This document shows, piece by piece, positions 49,434-53,891 of a stretch of 53,891 nt of DNA (positions are counted from its first letter, which is position 1; each line of letters opens with the position of its first letter). The notes beneath the pieces were generated by a model. The model saw only the letters and a list, made by a program, of their open reading frames with translations, was not told where the DNA came from and ran no database searches. The position numbers and the translations under genes were made by a program. Location of the stretch: positions 1 through 53,891 of the forward strand of contig NZ_FQXA01000011.1 in the NCBI RefSeq assembly GCF_900129835.1, in the 5' to 3' direction. This DNA is from Stutzerimonas xanthomarina DSM 18231. GTDB taxonomy: Bacteria; Pseudomonadota; Gammaproteobacteria; Pseudomonadales; Pseudomonadaceae.

Positions 49434-50381
49434 TTGACCCAGCCTACGCCTGCCGTGCGCACCTTCCAAGACCTGATCCTCGCCCTGCAAAGCTATTGGG
49501 CAGAGCAGGGTTGCGTTGTTCTGCAACCCTACGATATGGAAATGGGCGCCGGCACCTTCCACACCGCCACATTCTTGCGCGCTGTCGGTCCTGAAACCTG
49601 GAACGCAGCCTATGTCCAGCCTTCGCGTCGCCCTGCCGATGGTCGTTATGGCGAGAACCCTAACCGTCTGCAGCACTACTACCAGTTTCAGGTCGTGCTC
49701 AAGCCCAACCCGGACAACATCCAGGATCTGTATCTGGAGTCGTTGCGTCGCATCGGCGTCGACACCTCGGTGCACGATGTACGTTTCGTCGAGGACAACT
49801 GGGAATCGCCGACGCTGGGCGCCTGGGGGCTCGGTTGGGAAGTCTGGCTCAACGGTATGGAAGTCACCCAGTTCACCTACTTCCAGCAGGTCGGCGGCAT
49901 CGAGTGCTACCCCGTTACAGGCGAAATCACCTACGGCCTCGAGCGACTCGCGATGTATCTGCAGGGCGTCGACTCGGTCTACGACCTGATCTGGACGGAC
50001 GGCCCGTTCGGCACCGTCACCTATGGCGATGTGTTCCATCAGAACGAGGTGGAGCAGTCCACCTATAACTTCGAACACGCCAACGTCGACAAGCTGTTCG
50101 AACTCTTCGACTTCTATGAATCGGAAGCCAACCGGTTGATCGAACTGGCGCTGCCGTTGCCCACCTATGAAATGGTGCTGAAGGCCTCGCATACCTTCAA
50201 CCTGCTGGATGCGCGCCGGGCCATCTCGGTGACAGCACGACAGCAGTACATCCTGCGCGTTCGCGCGCTAGCTCGTTCGGTGGCGCAGAGCTATTTGCAG
50301 GCACGCGCCAAGCTCGGCTTCCCCATGGCCACCCCGGACCTACGTGACGAAGTACTGGCCAAGCTGGAGGCAGCAGAATGA
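49434..50381 (+). CDS. glyQ: Glycyl-tRNA synthetase alpha subunit
   Basis: A 315-residue class II catalytic subunit: [18 protein letters not shown] opens it, then [11 protein letters not shown] and [18 protein letters not shown] (motif 2 loop) and [11 protein letters not shown] (motif 3). Works as alpha2-beta2 with GlyS. Starts at TTG 49434 with AGGTGAA upstream, the usual Pseudomonas length. Stop overlaps glyS (ATGA). Confidence 0.95.
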   Translation: MTQPTPAVRTFQDLILALQSYWAEQGCVVLQPYDMEMGAGTFHTATFLRAVGPETWNAAYVQPSRRPADGRYGENPNRLQHYYQFQVVLKPNPDNIQDLYLESLRRIGVDTSVHDVRFVEDNWESPTLGAWGLGWEVWLNGMEVTQFTYFQQVGGIECYPVTGEITYGLERLAMYLQGVDSVYDLIWTDGPFGTVTYGDVFHQNEVEQSTYNFEHANVDKLFELFDFYESEANRLIELALPLPTYEMVLKASHTFNLLDARRAISVTARQQYILRVRALARSVAQSYLQARAKLGFPMATPDLRDEVLAKLEAAE

Positions 50382-52432
50382 GTGCACTGGATTTCCTGGT
50401 CGAGCTCGGCACCGAAGAGCTGCCGCCCAAGGCCTTGGGCAAGTTGTCCGACGCGTTTCGCACGGGCATCGAGAAAGGCTTGAAGGACGCTGGTCTCAAG
50501 CATGGCCGGGTACAGGCGTTTGCCGCACCTCGACGCCTCGCAGTGCTGATCGAGCAGCTCGACACCGAGCAGCCTGATCGCAGCATCAACCTCGACGGGC
50601 CGCCGCTGCAGGCGGCGTTCGACGCCGAAGGCGAACCGACCCAGGCCGCCCTGGGCTTTGCGCGCAAGTGCGGCGTGGACCTTGCCGAAGTCGACCGCAG
50701 CGGCCCAAAACTCCGGTACAGCCGTTCGATTCCCGGCCAGGCAACTGCCGAGCTGCTGCCCGCTATCGTCGAGACATCGCTTAACGAGCTGCCAATTCCG
50801 AAGCGCATGCGCTGGGCCGCGCGCAAGGAAGAGTTCGTCCGGCCAACCCAGTGGCTGGTCATGCTGTTCGGTGAGCAGGTCATCGACTGCACCATCCTCA
50901 CTCAGCGTGCTGGTCGCGAATCTCGCGGGCATCGCTTCCACAGCCCGAATCCGGTGCGAATTTCCAAGCCAACAAGCTATCTGGAAGACCTGCGCGGCGC
51001 TCACGTCATTGCCGATTTCGCCGAACGTCGCGAGTTGATCGCCAAGCGTGTCGAGCAGCTGGCAGGCGAGCAGAGCGGCAGTGCTATCGTGCCACCCGCG
51101 CTGCTGGACGAAGTAACTGCACTGGTCGAATGGCCTGTGCCGCTGGTGTGTTCGTTTGAAGAACGCTTCCTGGACGTTCCGCAGGAAGCGCTGATTACCA
51201 CCATGCAGGACAACCAGAAATACTTCTGCCTGCTGGACGCCAACGGCAAGCTGCTTCCGCGCTTCATCACGGTCGCAAACATTGAATCCAAGGATCCGGC
51301 TCAGATCGTTGCGGGTAACGAGAAAGTGGTGCGTCCACGACTCACTGATGCCGAGTTCTTCTTCAAGCAGGACAAGAAGCAGAAGCTCGACAGCTTCAAT
51401 GAGCGCCTGAAAAACGTGGTCTTCCAGGCTCAGCTCGGGACCGTGTACGACAAGGCCGTGCGCGTCTCCAGGCTGGCCGCGTTCATCGCCGAACGCACCG
51501 AAGGCAATGCACAGTGGGCTGCGCGCGCGGGCCTGTTGAGCAAGTGCGACCTGGCCACCGAAATGGTCGGCGAGTTTCCCGAAATGCAGGGGATTGCTGG
51601 TTATTACTACGCCGCCAACGATGGTGAACCCACCGATGTCGCCTTGGCACTAAACGAGCAGTACATGCCCCGCGGTGCGGGCGCAGAGCTGCCCAGTACC
51701 CATACAGGTGCCATCCTTGCTGTGGCCGACAAGTTGGATACCTTGGTAGGCATCTTCGGTATCGGTATGTTGCCCACTGGCAGCAAGGATCCTTACGCGC
51801 TTCGGCGCGCGGCCCTGGGCATCCTGCGCATTCTGATCGAGAAGCGTCTGGATCTGGATCTGGTTGCCGCTGTGCGCTTCTCCATCAGCCAGTTCGGTGG
51901 TCAAGTCAAAACCGAAGGATTGGCCGATCAGGTTCTCGACTTCATCTTTGATCGCCTGCGTGCGCGGTATGAAGACGAAGGCGTCGAGGTAGCGTCCTAT
52001 CTATCGGTTCGTGCCGTACAGCCGGGCTCAGCGTTGGACTTCGATCAGCGCGTGCAAGCGGTACAGGCATTCCGCAATCTGCCGGAGGCCGAAGCCTTGG
52101 CGGCTGCGAACAAGCGCGTCTCGAATCTGCTGAGCAAGTTCGAAGCAAAGCTACCGGAAACCATCGAGCCTCGTTACTTCGACAACGCCACCGAGTTCTC
52201 TTTGTATTCTGCGCTGCAGCAGGCCGAACAAGCCGTGCAGCCCCTGGCTGCGGGTCGTCAGTATCGCGAGGCGCTCGAGCGTCTGGCGCATCTGCGCGGT
52301 CCGGTGGATGCCTTTTTCGAGGCGGTATTGGTCAACGCCGAAGACGCTTCGGTTCGCGCCAACCGCTATGCCTTGCTTGCCCGGTTGAGAGGATTGTTCC
52401 TTGGCGTTGCCGATATTTCCGCACTTGGCTAA
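50378..52432 (+). CDS. glyS: Glycyl-tRNA synthetase beta subunit
   Basis: A 684-residue subunit that binds t[17 protein letters not shown] opens it; [19 protein letters not shown] and [16 protein letters not shown] are family blocks, and the C-terminal part resembles the anticodon-binding domain. Coupled to glyQ. Confidence 0.96.
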   Translation: MSALDFLVELGTEELPPKALGKLSDAFRTGIEKGLKDAGLKHGRVQAFAAPRRLAVLIEQLDTEQPDRSINLDGPPLQAAFDAEGEPTQAALGFARKCGVDLAEVDRSGPKLRYSRSIPGQATAELLPAIVETSLNELPIPKRMRWAARKEEFVRPTQWLVMLFGEQVIDCTILTQRAGRESRGHRFHSPNPVRISKPTSYLEDLRGAHVIADFAERRELIAKRVEQLAGEQSGSAIVPPALLDEVTALVEWPVPLVCSFEERFLDVPQEALITTMQDNQKYFCLLDANGKLLPRFITVANIESKDPAQIVAGNEKVVRPRLTDAEFFFKQDKKQKLDSFNERLKNVVFQAQLGTVYDKAVRVSRLAAFIAERTEGNAQWAARAGLLSKCDLATEMVGEFPEMQGIAGYYYAANDGEPTDVALALNEQYMPRGAGAELPSTHTGAILAVADKLDTLVGIFGIGMLPTGSKDPYALRRAALGILRILIEKRLDLDLVAAVRFSISQFGGQVKTEGLADQVLDFIFDRLRARYEDEGVEVASYLSVRAVQPGSALDFDQRVQAVQAFRNLPEAEALAAANKRVSNLLSKFEAKLPETIEPRYFDNATEFSLYSALQQAEQAVQPLAAGRQYREALERLAHLRGPVDAFFEAVLVNAEDASVRANRYALLARLRGLFLGVADISALG

Positions 52433-52436
52433 GCCG

Positions 52437-52979
52437 GTGAAGCTGATCGTGCTTGATCGCGACGGCGTGATCAACGAGGACTCCGACGCCTATGTGAAGA
52501 GCCTGGAAGAATGGATTCCGATCCCAGGCTCGATCAAGGCGATCGCACGGCTGTGCAAGGCCGGCTGGACGGTGGCAGTTGCTACCAACCAGTCCGGCCT
52601 CGCCCGCGGCCTGTTCGACGCCACCACTCTTGGCGACATGCATTTCAAGCTGCAGCAGTTGGCAATGGAAGAGGGCGGCCGCATCGATCTGATCGTCCAC
52701 TGCCCGCATGGCCCTGATGATGGCTGCAACTGCCGCAAGCCGCTACCCGGGTTGTTCCAGCAAATCGCAGAGCACTTCCATCTCGATGACCTCCGGGGCG
52801 TTCCGGTGGTGGGTGACAGCCAGCGTGATCTGCTTGCCGGAATTCACCTTGGCGGCGTGCCTTACCTGGTTCGCACCGGAAAAGGCTCTAAGGCGTTGGA
52901 AGGTTCGTTGCCAACCGGCACCCAGGTGTTCGATGACCTGGCTGCCGTAGTCGATCATCTGCTGGGAGCCAAACGATGA
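52437..52979 (+). CDS. gmhB: D-glycero-D-manno-heptose-1,7-bisphosphate 7-phosphatase
   Basis: A 180-residue HAD phosphatase in ADP-heptose synthesis for LPS core. LDRDGVIN is the nucleophile motif, TNQSG motif II, CPHGPDDGCNCRKP the zinc knuckle typical of GmhB, and GDSQRD the last acidic motif. The GTG at 52437 aligns with the family start (KLIVLDRDG). A TTG at 52401, within glyS and after GAGAGGA, is an alternative that would add 12 residues. Confidence 0.92.
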   Translation: MKLIVLDRDGVINEDSDAYVKSLEEWIPIPGSIKAIARLCKAGWTVAVATNQSGLARGLFDATTLGDMHFKLQQLAMEEGGRIDLIVHCPHGPDDGCNCRKPLPGLFQQIAEHFHLDDLRGVPVVGDSQRDLLAGIHLGGVPYLVRTGKGSKALEGSLPTGTQVFDDLAAVVDHLLGAKR

Positions 52980-53713
52980 GCGTCTTGCTGCCGCTACGCA
53001 TCGTGTTGTTCTACCTGTTGCTGTCGTTCACGGCCTTCGCATGGTGCTTGGTCAGCCTGGTGTTCGCACCCTTCATGTCGTTTCGCACCCGCTACCGGTT
53101 CGTCGTCCAGACCTGGTGTCGCAGCGCCGTGTGGTTGGCCAAGACCGTTATCGGTTTGCGCTATGAAGTGAGTGGTGCAGAAAACATCCCGGAAAAGCCC
53201 TGCGTGATTTTGTCCAAGCACCAAAGCACCTGGGAGACGTTTTTTTTGTCGGCCTACTTCGAGCCATTGAGTCAGGTGCTCAAGCGCGAATTGCTCAACG
53301 TTCCGTTCTTTGGATGGGCAATCTGGCTGCTCAAGCCGATTGCAATTGACCGCGATAGCCCAAAAGAGGCACTCCGTCAGGTCGCCAAACAGGGGTTGGA
53401 GCGACTGGGGCAGGGCGCCTGGGTGTTGATCTTTCCAGAAGGAACACGCGTTCCGGTCGGACAGGTCGGCAAGTTCTCGCGCAGCGGCGCGGCGCTGGCC
53501 GTCAACGCCAAGCTCCCGGTCTTACCGGTAGCGCACAATGCCGGTACGTTCTGGCCCAAGTCCGGTTGGGGCAAGCGGCCGGGGGTAATCCAAGTCGTCA
53601 TAGGACCGGCCATGCATGCAGAGAGCGAAGGCCCTCGTGCAGCCGCTGAGCTCAACCAGCGCGCCGAAGACTGGATCAATGCGACCGTGGCGGATCTGGA
53701 ACGCAACGCCTGA
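52976..53713 (+). CDS. plsC: 1-acyl-sn-glycerol-3-phosphate acyltransferase
   Basis: A 245-residue inner-membrane enzyme of phosphatidic acid synthesis. N-terminal hydrophobic hairpin (about residues 5-35), then KHQSTWE, the HX4-acidic motif with Glu, and VLIFPEGTRVPVG. The ATG overlaps the gmhB stop. Followed by a strong terminator. Confidence 0.9.
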   Translation: MSVLLPLRIVLFYLLLSFTAFAWCLVSLVFAPFMSFRTRYRFVVQTWCRSAVWLAKTVIGLRYEVSGAENIPEKPCVILSKHQSTWETFFLSAYFEPLSQVLKRELLNVPFFGWAIWLLKPIAIDRDSPKEALRQVAKQGLERLGQGAWVLIFPEGTRVPVGQVGKFSRSGAALAVNAKLPVLPVAHNAGTFWPKSGWGKRPGVIQVVIGPAMHAESEGPRAAAELNQRAEDWINATVADLERNA

Positions 53714-53737
53714 TTCAAAAAAACAGGCCGATAGCAA

Positions 53738-53775
53738 AAGGGGAGCAGACCGACGTCTGCTCCCCTTCTTTTTAC
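53738..53775. terminator. Bidirectional terminator between plsC and ahpF
   Basis: AAGGGGAGCAGAC and GTCTGCTCCCCTT form a perfect 13-bp stem with a 4-nt loop, followed by CTTTTT; A-rich sequence on the other side serves the minus strand. Confidence 0.9.
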
Positions 53776-53783
53776 CTCGACGC

Positions 53784-53891
53784 TCAGTCTTCGACAGAGC
53801 TGCGGATCAGGTGATCAAAAGCGCTCAGCGAGGCTTTAGCCCCCTCGCCAACCGCGATGACGATCTGCTTGTACGGCACCGTGGTGACGTC
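53784..53891 (-). CDS. ahpF: Alkyl hydroperoxide reductase subunit F, C-terminal part
   Basis: The last 35 codons, ending at TGA 53784, read [20 protein letters not shown] then [13 protein letters not shown]. This is the highly conserved end of AhpF, the FAD/NADH disulfide reductase that recycles AhpC. The rest lies beyond the window. Confidence 0.85.
   Translation of the reverse strand, partial: DVTTVPYKQIVIAVGEGAKASLSAFDHLIRSSVED

Overview
The window looks like chromosomal DNA of a Pseudomonas of the stutzeri group (Stutzerimonas). Three things suggest this: a GC-rich coding style; the gene order trpA-trpB-trpI, aroE-hemF-qor, tsaC-dprA-lysM, def-fmt-rsmB-trkA and tag-glyQ-glyS-gmhB-plsC, which is the origin-proximal block of Pseudomonas; and a 689-residue trehalose synthase of the length reported for P. 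stutzeri. The assignment rests on gene order and remembered families, not on a database search.

Layout. 1-450: the 3' end of an IS3-family element, then a 108-bp direct duplication built of REP-like palindromes. 451-7521: a translationally coupled minus-strand cluster (glycosyltransferase, UDP-galactopyranose mutase, clan-A glycoside hydrolase, ABC exporter, KTSC protein) with galE divergent from it; together they could make and export a galactofuranose-containing glycan. 7669-10781: trpI divergent from trpBA. 10944-18905: accessory genes (GNAT, YghU, stress-type protein, 5'-nucleotidase, PnuC with a nicotinamide riboside kinase, DUF1993) separated by several families of palindromic and tandem repeats. 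19016-22011: an AT-rich island containing four attC-like sites and four small minus-strand cassettes, with no integrase in view (a CALIN), truncated at both ends.

22012-30828: quinone oxidoreductase, orphan hybrid histidine kinase, DUF2934 protein, a GGDEF remnant, trehalose synthase, PbpG, a DUF883-like membrane protein and a Rossmann protein. 30836-41226: housekeeping genes aroE, hemF, qor, tsaC, dprA, lysM, def, fmt, rsmB, trkA. 41295-47047: yhhQ with a preQ1-I-like riboswitch over its ribosome binding site, then a MocR regulator divergent from an ectoine/hydroxyectoine uptake operon (ehuBCDA). 47113-53891: TPR protein, PilZ, lipid A acyltransferase, tag, glyQS, gmhB, plsC, and the C-terminus of ahpF at the right edge.

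The points most worth following are the integrase-less cassette array with a HEPN-like protein, the riboswitch, the Galf-type glycan cluster, and a second trpA 3' end downstream of the GNAT gene that marks a past insertion beside trpA.
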